DNA of 64,000 bases from positions 57,997 through 121,996 of the forward strand of contig FOPE01000003.1 of NCBI GenBank assembly GCA_900113385.1, in the 5' to 3' direction. Made by a program: the position numbers and the translations under genes. This DNA comes from Lachnospiraceae bacterium C7. Lineage in GTDB: Bacteria > Bacillota > Clostridia > Lachnospirales > Lachnospiraceae. Shown piece by piece: positions 27,101 through 35,829 of this stretch. The first letter of the stretch is position 1. Each line of letters opens with the position of its first letter. A model generated the notes under the pieces. The model saw only the letters and a list, made by a program, of their open reading frames with translations, was not told the origin of the DNA and ran no database searches.

Positions 27101-27600
27101 GATGTGCATATGGAGACGAGTTTTTGGAAGAGAATCTTTCGTTTATTGCAGAAGCTATAGGCGGAAAAGGTAATTCCAGACAAGTCTTGAGAAACTATTT
27201 CTTAAATAATTTTTATAAAGATCATTGTAAAAGATATCAGAAAAGACCGATTTATTGGTTGTTTGATTCAGGGAAAAAGAATGGGTTTAAGTGCTTGATA
27301 TCTATGCATAGATATCAAGCAGATACAATAGCAAGGATTAGAACAAATTATGTTCATGAAATCCAGTCTAGATATAGAGTCCTAATAAATGAGTATCAGA
27401 AACGCATTTCTGAATTGAATGGTTCGGAAAAAGTTAAGGCAGAAAAATTATATCAAAAAGTAAAAGATCAAGATGAGGAATTGTTTGCATATGAAGAAAA
27501 GATACATCATTATGCAGACAAAATGATACCTATGGATTTAGATGATGGAGTGAAGAAGAACTATAGTTTATTCGAAGAAATATTAGCAAAGATTAAGTGA
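24145..27600 (+). CDS. pglX: BREX adenine-specific DNA methyltransferase PglX
   Basis: The 1151-residue enzyme methylates one adenine in an asymmetric site on host DNA, marking self. SAM-binding motif I is VLDPCVGSGHFL, with Asp299. The catalytic motif IV is NPPY at residues 472-475 (VVITNPPYLNKM). Target-recognition and helical regions follow (residues 640-900 and onward), and the C-terminal coiled-coil part is normal for the family. The frame is intact with no obvious homopolymer tract suggestive of phase variation. ATG 24145 lies behind AAGGAG, 12 bp after brxC. The recognition sequence cannot be read from the protein. Confidence 0.93.
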   Translation: MDKNAIKKYAVWARRELIEKVTQKALQYGIEEGKELDPNLDSINGVLLSDVEKSQRKVLINKIKEENFSTVIEEVAYTWFNRFVALRFMEVNGYLPSHVRVFTDENDNFKPQILTEALHLDFSTLDKEQVISMKQGNKDEELFKYLLITQCNELNAILPKMFERLSDYTELLLPDFLLRAGSVIHRMVTEIDGRDFDVNNENGGIEIIGWMYQYYNLEKKESVINIKKGAVGKNDIPAATQIFTTEWVVRYIVDNSLGKYWIENSKQSDLDKELEYYVKNIDEKKSGESISPDSLTVLDPCVGSGHFLVYAFDVLMKIYSECGYSEKDAAAEIVKNNLFGLDIDERAAQLAYFALMMKARKYDRRFFARNVQANIFAFKDSSSVDDNTIEYFAGGNNLIKSDVRKLLSAFENAKEYGSLIDVGEHDWDELFKRMDAIKNDIHILQYEVDKVIVPIIRIGRMLSRKYSVVITNPPYLNKMDTILKGYLADNYKDFATDLFSVFIKRNLELCEKNGYSGYMTPNVWMFLTSYEPLRNYLIENKNISSLIQIAKGAFYKEATVDICAFVVRNSTNDNEGTYIRLEDFKGDMDVQNEYLRKILIDGEYTENIYTVNSREFLDLPGSQIAFWVGKEIYEIFVRGKKLGDIAKPRQGMATSDNNRFLRLWHEVNYEKIGFDFEDAEAACNSGKRWFPYNKGGAYRKWYGNNEYLVDYENDGERVKAYAASLYKSYSRTIKNINFYFKPCITWTMISSSRFGVRYSPQGFVFDIRGSSIFFDDNKKLNYILAFLSSTVTWELLKFLSPTISFEVGTIAQLPVIWNEEYSEELSTLVQENICLSKSDWDSYETSWDFKASPLIGNYKKIGDAFNAWEKECTSRREKMRKNEERINHIFIEIYGLGRILNAEVDYDDITIPAVDKETTIKDFISYSVGCMLGRFSLSEEGILDNNQIKYALDRGDKYLDEDGIIPISDDEYFNDDIVVRFIDFMRCAYGDEFLEENLSFIAEAIGGKGNSRQVLRNYFLNNFYKDHCKRYQKRPIYWLFDSGKKNGFKCLISMHRYQADTIARIRTNYVHEIQSRYRVLINEYQKRISELNGSEKVKAEKLYQKVKDQDEELFAYEEKIHHYADKMIPMDLDDGVKKNYSLFEEILAKIK

Positions 27601-27610
27601 GGTGAGGATT

Positions 27611-28045
27611 ATGAAGACAGTAGCAATAAGATTTGCCGATAAGTATGCGCCACAAGAAGGAACTATTGCGCTACATGAAAAGGTAATTGAAGATAAAGGC
27701 TATGTCTGGTTTGGAAAGTTAGGAAGTCCTATATCGGAAGCGACCGCTAAAATAGTATTAGAAAATGAAGAAGCAAAGATTTTGCTTCTTCATAGTGGAA
27801 AGAAGGAAAGATATTGGGCGTATGTCACTGAAATCAGACGAATTAAGCCAGATGATGTATCTGCTATACCAACTTACTACGAACCTAAGATTAATGATTT
27901 CACAACATGGTTTAGAATTACTAAGTTTGAGCTTGCAGAAAAAGACATTTTGTCAAAATGTGTTGTGGCATCATCAAAAGCTGTCCTTCAAGATGCAGCA
28001 AAGAGAAGCATGAGTTCTTTTTTCGTAATAGAAACGGAAGAATAA
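27611..28045 (+). CDS. Unrecognised small protein between pglX and pglZ, possible PUA/EVE-like fold
   Basis: The 144-residue protein is not one of the six core BREX families. Its pattern is KGYVWFGKLG, then AKILLLHSGKKERYWAYVTE and IRRIKPDD, then a proline-rich IPTYYEP, then TTWFRITKFELAEKDIL and a final VVAS. That resembles the PUA-like/EVE layout of small domains that recognise modified bases or RNA. The assignment is by eye and tentative. ATG 27611 is preferred, behind GGTGAGGA. It sits 10 bases after pglX and 10 before pglZ, so it must be co-expressed and may handle the methyl mark. Confidence 0.7.
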   Translation: MKTVAIRFADKYAPQEGTIALHEKVIEDKGYVWFGKLGSPISEATAKIVLENEEAKILLLHSGKKERYWAYVTEIRRIKPDDVSAIPTYYEPKINDFTTWFRITKFELAEKDILSKCVVASSKAVLQDAAKRSMSSFFVIETEE

Positions 28046-28055
28046 GGTGTAGGCA

Positions 28056-30662
28056 ATGGAATTATTAGAAATATGTCGAGAATTAGAAAAAAGGTTTACA
28101 GCTCCGCTAGACGACTTTTATAAAAGACGAATAATAGTTTGGTATGATGAAGAAGGAGAATTTGCAGATCAAATAGAAGATATAAACTTACCAAATGTAA
28201 AAGTGCTTCATCTTACAAAAACTAATAATTTTACTATCAAGAAAACAATTTCAGTTGATGAACCAACAGAGAATTTCTTAATCTACAATTCAATGAATTA
28301 CGAGAAGCCAGAGGACAACTGGCTTCTCGATGTTGAATTATACAGTGAGGAATTCAGAGCCGATCTTATCGCAATATGGATGGATGAAATGGGCATACCA
28401 TCATCTGTTGCTCTTCGCAATCAGGTTAAGAAGTATAGGAAATTCTTGAATGCGAAATCGAGAAGAGATGATGTAGTAAAATTGGCGGATTCATTGGATT
28501 CTCCTACTAAATTGCAGCTTGCAGTTATGGCTTCAATTGGAGAGTCGCAGAGAACAGATCCTATATCAATCATTAAATCTGTTCTGAAGGCAGGATTGAA
28601 TTCTGCTGATAACTATTTATATCAGGAATTTGTAAAGTATGAAGCGTCTGACTTGTTCTGGGGCATGGTTTCTCAGATTACTGGATACAATGATGTGGAT
28701 CACAGTCTAGGAAAGTTGGCTGCTCATATTATTTTAACAGCTGGAAGTAGAACACTCCCAGATAGTGTTTTCGATGGACTTTCTGATTTTATGACAGAAA
28801 ATCCTCAACTACAGGCATATTGCAGTGACTTGATTTCTGATTGGATTCATAGTGATGATGCAGATTCTTATGTTTCTATTGCAGAATCAGTAGAAAATGA
28901 AATGCATCTTGAAAAGAGAGTATCAAAGCAGACTGCAGATGCATTAGCAGATACAGAGATATTACCTTGTATAAATAAAATTATACTGTCAAAGCTTATG
29001 ACTGATATTTCAAATGAGATTGTAAGCTCTGAAAGTATTTTTGCAATTGCAGAGAAACGTCGAGCTATGGTGTGGTTTGATGAGTATAAGGATTATTATA
29101 CCGGTATTGTTGCTCTTGCAAAGATGAATGAATTCTATAAAGAGAATGCCGCAGGATTCCATATTGTGGGAGCTAAGAAGATTTGGGATGCTTATACTAA
29201 GGAATACTATAAGATAGATACTTACTATCGTGAGTTCCATATGAGCTATGAGAACAGTAAGAAAACTTATGGCGGGAATCTTCAGGATCTTTTTACTGCA
29301 GTATGCGATAAGGTTGAGAGGCTTTATACTAACTGGTACTTGGATGGACTTGGACATAATTGGTCTGAGGAAGTTGCAGCAGATTTAGAAAAGCAAGGTT
29401 TTGTTGAAGGTATTGAAAGACAGGAAAACTTCTATGATCGCAAGATTAAGAATGCGGACAATAGGGTTTATGTCATTATTTCTGATGCAATGAGATATGA
29501 AGTTGCGGTTTCTCTTTCAGAAGAGATAAGTCGTGATATGCGGGGCAAGGTCAACCTGTCTAGTATGCAAGGAATTTTTCCTACTATTACAAAGTTTGGT
29601 ATGGCTGCGTTACTTCCTCATAGAGAGATAAATGTTGAGTTAAAAAATGATCAGCTAAAGGTATTAAATGATGGTCAGTCCACAGACAGTACTTATCGTG
29701 AGAAATTATTACAGCAGGTTAATTCTGAGAGTATTGTGCTTAAGGCAACAGATCTTGTTACAATGAAGCGAAGTGAGCGCTCTGACTTGGTGAAGGGCAA
29801 AGAGGTAGTTTATATTTACCACGATACAATTGATGAGACAAGCCATACGTCAGAAGAGAAAGTCTTTAATGCGTGTACAGAGACTATTGATGAGATTAAG
29901 AATCTTGTAAAAATCATTGTTAATGATTTTAGTGGTGTAAATATCATGATTACTTCTGATCATGGATTCTTATACACATACAGTCCTCTTACGGAGGAAT
30001 CAAAGACTGATAAATCTGATTTTGCTCATAGAATTATTGAGTATGGTAGACGTTTTGCTATTTTGGCAAAGGGAGAAGATCCTGATTTCTTACTTCCGGT
30101 AAATCTTTTATCTGGAAGAACTGATTATGCAGGATATGCGCCAAGAGGCAGCATAAGAATCAAGACAAGTGCAGGTTCAGGAATGAATTTTGTACATGGT
30201 GGCATTAGCTTGCAGGAAATGTGTGTACCTCTTATTGAGTACAAGCATCTACGCAATAGCTCTAAGGAATACCAGCGAAACAAGGATAAGTATGATACCA
30301 AGCCTGTAGAAGTAAATCTTCTTTCAGCAAACCATAAGATTAGCAATATGATTTTTTCTCTTAACTTCTATCAGAAGGAAGCGATTGGCTTAAATAGGGA
30401 GAAGTGTATTTATAATGCATACTTTGTGGATGCTACTGGTAAGAAGATTTCTGATGTACAGAAGATTATTGCTGATAAGACTGCGGAAGATGTTCAGGCA
30501 CGTACATTCAGATGTAACTTTAGCCTAAAGTCTCAGGCTTATGATAGTAAGGAAACATACTATTTGATAATAGAGCAAGAAGGAAGTACAGATCTTCCAG
30601 AAAGGATAGAATTTCAAATTGACATCGCATTTGCTGCAGATGATTTTGGGTTCTTTGGGTAA
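28056..30662 (+). CDS. pglZ: BREX alkaline-phosphatase-superfamily protein PglZ
   Basis: The 868-residue core BREX protein carries the PglZ domain in its C-terminal half. The metal-binding motif VIISDAMRYE has Asp477, and the second site TSDHGFLYTY has Asp635 and His636. The N-terminal half is helical and matches the family start (LEKRFTAPLDDFYKRRIIVW). PglZ is required for both methylation and phage exclusion in BREX, as a metal-dependent hydrolase-like protein of uncertain substrate. No truncation is seen. It begins 10 bp after the small PUA-like gene and ends 6 bp before the DUF2971 gene. Confidence 0.92.
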   Translation: MELLEICRELEKRFTAPLDDFYKRRIIVWYDEEGEFADQIEDINLPNVKVLHLTKTNNFTIKKTISVDEPTENFLIYNSMNYEKPEDNWLLDVELYSEEFRADLIAIWMDEMGIPSSVALRNQVKKYRKFLNAKSRRDDVVKLADSLDSPTKLQLAVMASIGESQRTDPISIIKSVLKAGLNSADNYLYQEFVKYEASDLFWGMVSQITGYNDVDHSLGKLAAHIILTAGSRTLPDSVFDGLSDFMTENPQLQAYCSDLISDWIHSDDADSYVSIAESVENEMHLEKRVSKQTADALADTEILPCINKIILSKLMTDISNEIVSSESIFAIAEKRRAMVWFDEYKDYYTGIVALAKMNEFYKENAAGFHIVGAKKIWDAYTKEYYKIDTYYREFHMSYENSKKTYGGNLQDLFTAVCDKVERLYTNWYLDGLGHNWSEEVAADLEKQGFVEGIERQENFYDRKIKNADNRVYVIISDAMRYEVAVSLSEEISRDMRGKVNLSSMQGIFPTITKFGMAALLPHREINVELKNDQLKVLNDGQSTDSTYREKLLQQVNSESIVLKATDLVTMKRSERSDLVKGKEVVYIYHDTIDETSHTSEEKVFNACTETIDEIKNLVKIIVNDFSGVNIMITSDHGFLYTYSPLTEESKTDKSDFAHRIIEYGRRFAILAKGEDPDFLLPVNLLSGRTDYAGYAPRGSIRIKTSAGSGMNFVHGGISLQEMCVPLIEYKHLRNSSKEYQRNKDKYDTKPVEVNLLSANHKISNMIFSLNFYQKEAIGLNREKCIYNAYFVDATGKKISDVQKIIADKTAEDVQARTFRCNFSLKSQAYDSKETYYLIIEQEGSTDLPERIEFQIDIAFAADDFGFFG

Positions 30663-30668
30663 AGTGAT

Positions 30669-31490
30669 ATGAGAATAGCGGGAGAACAGCTAGGGTTTTC
30701 CACACAAAATGAAAGTGCTAAAAAAAGTATGGAAAGTGCTAAAAAAAGAACTGCAATATATCATCACACTAATCTTGAGGCATTAATATATATTCTTCGA
30801 GATAAATGTTTGAAGTTTAACAGAATGGATTTTGTTAATGATATTCAGGAAAATGAATTCTTCAAAAATGATGATGTAGCTAAGCTAGTTTATGTATCAT
30901 GCTTTTCATATGGTGAAGAGAGTATTCCTATGTGGAATATATATACAACGCATTCTGAAGGTGTAAGAGTTGGATTAAAAATTGAAGATGGTACATTTGA
31001 ATCATTATTTGATAATTCTAAAATTATAAAAACTTCAAAAGATAATTGCACTTTAAAATTTGCATTTTCAGATAAACGCAAGGGATATACTGATTCAACA
31101 TGGCTGGTTGACATTAAAGCAAAAGACATTTGTTATGATTCCTCACTTGCCAAAACTCCAGGTTTTATAAATTGCGGTAACATATATGATATGAATAATA
31201 TGGCATTAGTTAAAGATGTAGCGTGGAGTTACGAAGAAGAAACGCGTTTTACAGCCATTCTAAGAACAACAAAAGGAAAAATAACTGATAAATCAACATG
31301 GGTGGATATTCCAGATTATACATATTTGTTAGTTCCTATAACATTTGAAAATCTTCTTGAAATGGAGATCACATTTTCACCATGGATGTCAGATGCTATT
31401 CAAGATTTGATAAAACTAGCTGTTGAAAAATATGTACCAGAGGTAAAGGTTGTTTTTCGAGAAAGCAAGTTTTGTGGAAAAATAAGGTAA
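30669..31490 (+). CDS. DUF2971 family protein inserted before brxL
   Basis: The 273-residue protein fits DUF2971: YHHTNLEALIYILRDKCLKF, the RMDFVNDIQENEF segment (usually FNDP-E), then VYVSCFSYGEESIPMWNIYT and the HSEGVRVGLKI strand. DUF2971 proteins occur often in defence and mobile-element neighbourhoods, but their activity is not established. The start is uncertain: ATG 30669 has a weak binding site, and ATG 30729 gives a protein starting at the domain. Between them a 17-bp unit, GAAAGTGCTAAAAAAAG, is duplicated with a 21-bp period (30711 and 30732), extending the N-terminus by repeats. It is an accessory, not core, BREX gene. Confidence 0.75.
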   Translation: MRIAGEQLGFSTQNESAKKSMESAKKRTAIYHHTNLEALIYILRDKCLKFNRMDFVNDIQENEFFKNDDVAKLVYVSCFSYGEESIPMWNIYTTHSEGVRVGLKIEDGTFESLFDNSKIIKTSKDNCTLKFAFSDKRKGYTDSTWLVDIKAKDICYDSSLAKTPGFINCGNIYDMNNMALVKDVAWSYEEETRFTAILRTTKGKITDKSTWVDIPDYTYLLVPITFENLLEMEITFSPWMSDAIQDLIKLAVEKYVPEVKVVFRESKFCGKIR

Positions 31491-31511
31491 AGCAGTAAGG
31501 AGATATAACTA

Positions 31512-33692
31512 ATGGGTTTTATGGACGCATTTAACAGAAAATCTGATGATGAAGCTACAGGAGATACTACTATAGTTGAAACTGAAACTTCTGAAAGCAG
31601 TAACAGAGATGAATTAAATAAAAAGCTTCGACAGACTTTCGATGGAAAAATCGTTCGTAAAGATCTGACAAAGCATATTAAAGAAGGCGCAAATGTTCCA
31701 ATCTATGTATTGGAATATTTGCTTGGCCAATATTGTAATTCAGATGATGAAGCTATAATAGAGCGTGGTGTAGAGACAGTTAAAAAGATATTATCGAATA
31801 ACTATGTTCGCCCAGATGAAGCACAAAAAGTTTTATCTTTGCTTCGTCAAAAAGGTGCTCATACAGTAATCGATATGATTACTGTTGAGCTAAATATGAA
31901 GCTTGATATGTATGAAGCTTCTTTTTCAAACTTAGGGTTGACACGTATACCAATATCAGAAGAATATCCTGAACAGTTTGATAGACTTCTATGTGGTGGT
32001 ATTTGGTGTATTGTTCAGCTTGAATATGGTGCAGATAATGTAGATGATTTTGGAATAGTAGATAGTGATGGAGCAGAGCTAAGATCTAAAAAGTCTAAGC
32101 AAAAGGATATTTCACCTGTTTCCATTACAAAGCTTACACCAATTCAGATGCCAAGTGTTGATATGAATCAACTTAAAGAAGGCAGAAAAGATTTTTCTAA
32201 GGAAGAATGGTTAGATGTGCTTCTTCGTTCTACAGGTATGGAACCAGAAGAATTATCTTATAGAGAGAAATGGCTTCTTCTTACAAGAATGTTACCACTT
32301 GTAGAAAATAACTTTAATTTATGTGAACTTGGTCCTCGTAGCACAGGTAAATCACATTTATATAAAGAGATTTCACCTAACAGTATCCTGGTATCAGGTG
32401 GTCAGACAACAGTAGCAAATCTTTTCTATAACATGGGTAGAAAAACCATGGGATTAGTTGGTATGTGGGATGTTGTTGCATTTGATGAGGTCGCAGGTAT
32501 TAATTTTAAAGATAAAGATGGCATACAAATTATGAAAGATTATATGGCATCTGGATCTTTTGCTAGAGGTAAAGAAGAAAAAGCTGCATCAGCATCTATG
32601 GTTTTTGTCGGAAATATTAATCAGAGTGTAGATGTACTTTTGAAAACATCAAGCTTATTTGATCCATTCCCACCTGAAATGGGGACAGATACAGCATTTT
32701 TAGATAGAATGCATTGTTATAATCCAGGATGGGAAATACCTAAATTTAGACCAGAGCATTTTACGAATGATTATGGCTTTATTACAGATTATCTTGCTGG
32801 ATTTATTCGTGAGCTTAGAAAAGAGCAATTTGGTGATGCTATTGATAAATACTTTAGGCTTGGCAAGAACTTAAATCAACGTGATACTATTGCGGTTCGT
32901 AGAATGGTTGATGGTTATTTAAAGCTCTTATATCCAGATGGCAATTTTACTAAGGAAGATATTGCAGAAGTTTTAGAGATTTCATTGGAAATGAGAAGAC
33001 GTGTCAAAGAGCAACTTAAGAAGCTTGGAGGTATGGAGTTCTACGATGTCAATTTCTCATATATAGATTTGGAAGATATGTCTGAACATTATGTATCTGT
33101 GCCAGAACAAGGCGGAGGAAAGCTTATACCGGAAGGTATGTGCAATCCAGGTCAAGTTTATACAGTATCACATGGAAAAACAGATATGATAGGAGTATTT
33201 AGACTTGAATCACAGATGCTTCCAGGTAATGGTAAATTTGATCGTACTGGACTTGGAACAGATCGTGAATGTAAAGAAGCTGTAGATACTGCCTTTAATT
33301 TCCTTAAGGCTAATGGAAATAGAATTAGCGGTTCACTTGGTGTACTTAATAAGGATTACATTATAAATTATCAGGATCTTCAAGGAATAGGCATGACAAA
33401 GGTATTAGCATTACCAACACTTATTGCCTTGTGTTCAATTGGACTAGGAAGGCCTGTACAAAGTTCTATGGTTGTTTTAGGTGACTTTAGTATCGGTGGA
33501 ACAATCATGAAAGTTGAAAATTTAGCTAGTACACTTCAAGTCTGTCTTGATAGTGGAGCTAAAAAAGTATTATTACCACAGACATCAGCAGTTGATCTTG
33601 GAACAGTACCAGCAGAACTTATGAGTAGTTTCAGCTTAGTGTTCTACCAGAGCGCAGAAGATGCTGTATTTAAAGCATTAGGTGTTGAATAG
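31512..33692 (+). CDS. brxL: BREX protein BrxL (AAA+ with Lon-like C-terminal domain)
   Basis: The 726-residue protein completes the type 1 BREX core. The AAA+ module has Walker A GPRSTGKS (residues 274-281) and Walker B VVAFDEVAGINF. The C-terminal 170 residues have the Lon-protease fold (IALCSIGLGRPVQSSMVVLG and GAKKVLLPQTSAVD). Where Lon proteases have the GPSAG serine and the catalytic lysine, this protein shows QGIGM and NLAST, so the protease dyad appears to be missing. The family is reported to act as a DNA-binding ring ATPase rather than a protease. ATG 31512 follows AAGGAG. Confidence 0.92.
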   Translation: MGFMDAFNRKSDDEATGDTTIVETETSESSNRDELNKKLRQTFDGKIVRKDLTKHIKEGANVPIYVLEYLLGQYCNSDDEAIIERGVETVKKILSNNYVRPDEAQKVLSLLRQKGAHTVIDMITVELNMKLDMYEASFSNLGLTRIPISEEYPEQFDRLLCGGIWCIVQLEYGADNVDDFGIVDSDGAELRSKKSKQKDISPVSITKLTPIQMPSVDMNQLKEGRKDFSKEEWLDVLLRSTGMEPEELSYREKWLLLTRMLPLVENNFNLCELGPRSTGKSHLYKEISPNSILVSGGQTTVANLFYNMGRKTMGLVGMWDVVAFDEVAGINFKDKDGIQIMKDYMASGSFARGKEEKAASASMVFVGNINQSVDVLLKTSSLFDPFPPEMGTDTAFLDRMHCYNPGWEIPKFRPEHFTNDYGFITDYLAGFIRELRKEQFGDAIDKYFRLGKNLNQRDTIAVRRMVDGYLKLLYPDGNFTKEDIAEVLEISLEMRRRVKEQLKKLGGMEFYDVNFSYIDLEDMSEHYVSVPEQGGGKLIPEGMCNPGQVYTVSHGKTDMIGVFRLESQMLPGNGKFDRTGLGTDRECKEAVDTAFNFLKANGNRISGSLGVLNKDYIINYQDLQGIGMTKVLALPTLIALCSIGLGRPVQSSMVVLGDFSIGGTIMKVENLASTLQVCLDSGAKKVLLPQTSAVDLGTVPAELMSSFSLVFYQSAEDAVFKALGVE

Positions 33693-33705
33693 GGTTCTTA
33701 TAGTT

Positions 33706-33728
33706 GAAGGGTATATTGTATACCCTTC
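33706..33728 (+). promoter_or_regulatory. Perfect 10-bp hairpin between brxL and the GmrSD-like gene
   Basis: GAAGGGTATA (33706-33715) pairs with TATACCCTTC (33719-33728) around TTG. No T-run follows, so it is not a standard terminator. It separates the BREX core from the two downstream effector genes and could be an operator or an mRNA-processing site. AGGAGG of the next gene lies 19 bases after it. Confidence 0.5.
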
Positions 33729-33759
33729 ATAATATACATGTTGTTAGGAGGAATTATTT

Positions 33760-35781
33760 ATGAGCGAAATAGCTGGACATGAATATCAACTATTAAAGAT
33801 ATTCAGCTCAGATTTTGAATATCACATACCGGCATATCAAAGACCTTATGCTTGGACAGAAGAAGAAACAGGTACTCTTTTTGACGATTTATATAGTTTT
33901 TATGTATCTGAACAAGAAGATGAGAACTATTTTTTAGGAAGCATTGTATTAATTAAAGAAAATATAGATAGAAAAGCGGATGTAATTGATGGCCAGCAAA
34001 GACTAACAACATTAACAATTCTTTTTTCTGTTCTTGCTAATTGTTTAACAGACATTGATGATAAAGCATCATGTATGGAAATATTGCAGGAAAAAGGAAA
34101 TAAACTTGCCGGTATCGCTAGTCAACCTAGACTCTTTTTAAGAGAATGGGATCAGGATTTTTTCAATAAGTATATCCAAAATGTTAAGTTGGATGAGTTA
34201 TTAAAGCTTGATGCAGCAAACTTAGATACTGAGGCAAAAAAACATATACAAACCAATTGTAGAGTACTACTAAATAGATTTAATGATACATTTCAGGGTA
34301 ATGAAAATGAATTGTTGAAATTTAGTAATTTCCTACTTAATAGATGTTATTTGGTGGCGGTTTCTACACCAAGTCAAGCATCAGCATTTAGAGTTTTTTC
34401 TGTAATGAATAGTCGTGGATTAAATTTGTTACCTACAGATATTATTAAGTCAGAAACAATTGGCAAACTTCCTGTAGAACTTCAACAAGAGTATACCGAT
34501 AAATGGGAAGAATTAGAAAACGAAGCAGGTAGGGATGGCTTTAATGAAGTTTTTACTCATACAAGAACCATTTTTACGATGGAAAGAGCAAAAAAAAATC
34601 TGCTAGATGAATTTAGATCATATGTTATACCTGAGACTACTCCTAAATCACTTATAGATGATTACTTAGAGCCGTATACTATGGCATATATGAAACTAAA
34701 AAATTGTGCATATACATCATCTAAAAATGCAGAGGAAATTAATAACTATTTGTATTGGCTTAACAAGAATAATAATTATGACTGGATGCCTTTAGCTATA
34801 CTCTTCATGACATATTACCCAGAAGATCATGATTATTTATTATGGTTTGTAAAAAAACTTGAAAGAATTGCGTCGTATTTACAAGTAACAGCTCAAGATG
34901 TTAATCATAGAATGGCTCGATATAAGTTTATTCTTGCTGAAATGAAAGAACGACCAGATAGCTCACTAGATAATCCTTTAAAAAACATAGAATTAACTGA
35001 GTGGGAAAAAGAAGAATTCTTAAGAACATTGAATGGTGATATATATACAATGCCGGCTACAAGAAGAAATTATATAATCCAAAGATTGGATTCATTTGTT
35101 TCAGATGGTGGGGCTATATATAATACAAAATTATTTACAATTGAACATGTTTTGCCACAAAATCCAAGTTCAGAAAGTGAATGGTTCAATTTATGGTCAG
35201 ATACAAAACTTCGTCAGTATTGGTTGAATAAAATTGCAAATTTAGTACCACTTACTAGACAAAGAAACAGTGCAGCACAAAATTATGAATTTGATATTAA
35301 GAAAACAAAGTATTTTTCAACTAAAAATGGCACTACATCATATAGCCTAACAACACAGGTTATTAATATTGATAAGTGGAGTCCAGAGGTAGTTAAAGAG
35401 AGACAAGATTATCTTATGGAAGTATTCACAAACAATTGGGAACTTCAAAAGAATCCTGGAAATAATGAACGTGAAAAGTTTATTCTTTCAGGTAGAGGTG
35501 GAAGTGCTTCAGGTTATCCATTAGATGAGGATAATTTTGTTGTACTGGCAGGAAGTAAAATATCCAAAGATGTAACAGAAGGATTCCCACAAGGGTATTC
35601 TGACTTAAGAGACTCTTTAATAAGTGATGAGACCATTTCTAATGGTGTATTTAAAAAAGACTATACTTTTACGAGTTCTTCTGCAGCTGCAGCTGTTGTC
35701 CTTGGAAGGTCTGCAAATGGAAGAAAAGAATGGACTTTACTTGATGGAAGAACATATGGTAAATATGGTCAGTTAAACTAA
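33760..35781 (+). CDS. GmrSD-like DUF262-DUF1524-DUF4357 nuclease (type IV restriction candidate)
   Basis: The 673-residue protein joins three domains. The N-terminal DUF262 domain contains DGQQRLTTL from Asp77, the ParB/sulfiredoxin-like motif that uses nucleotides. DUF1524 is an HNH nuclease with FTIEHVLPQNP (His463) and then WLNKIANLVPLTRQRNSAAQ. A C-terminal DUF4357 domain runs from about residue 575. GmrSD-type enzymes (and BrxU near BREX) cut phage DNA with modified cytosines. It follows brxL by 67 bp behind AGGAGG. The enzyme would cover modified phages that escape BREX; specificity is inferred from the family. Confidence 0.85.
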   Translation: MSEIAGHEYQLLKIFSSDFEYHIPAYQRPYAWTEEETGTLFDDLYSFYVSEQEDENYFLGSIVLIKENIDRKADVIDGQQRLTTLTILFSVLANCLTDIDDKASCMEILQEKGNKLAGIASQPRLFLREWDQDFFNKYIQNVKLDELLKLDAANLDTEAKKHIQTNCRVLLNRFNDTFQGNENELLKFSNFLLNRCYLVAVSTPSQASAFRVFSVMNSRGLNLLPTDIIKSETIGKLPVELQQEYTDKWEELENEAGRDGFNEVFTHTRTIFTMERAKKNLLDEFRSYVIPETTPKSLIDDYLEPYTMAYMKLKNCAYTSSKNAEEINNYLYWLNKNNNYDWMPLAILFMTYYPEDHDYLLWFVKKLERIASYLQVTAQDVNHRMARYKFILAEMKERPDSSLDNPLKNIELTEWEKEEFLRTLNGDIYTMPATRRNYIIQRLDSFVSDGGAIYNTKLFTIEHVLPQNPSSESEWFNLWSDTKLRQYWLNKIANLVPLTRQRNSAAQNYEFDIKKTKYFSTKNGTTSYSLTTQVINIDKWSPEVVKERQDYLMEVFTNNWELQKNPGNNEREKFILSGRGGSASGYPLDEDNFVVLAGSKISKDVTEGFPQGYSDLRDSLISDETISNGVFKKDYTFTSSSAAAAVVLGRSANGRKEWTLLDGRTYGKYGQLN

Positions 35782-35829
35782 TATATAAATTATTATGAAT
35801 ACATTTATATTTTGAGGAGGTGTATGCAG

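Noticed and set aside
33706..33728. Terminator at the end of the BREX operon
   Set aside because: The stem is perfect but no T-run follows; it is listed as a hairpin of unknown role.
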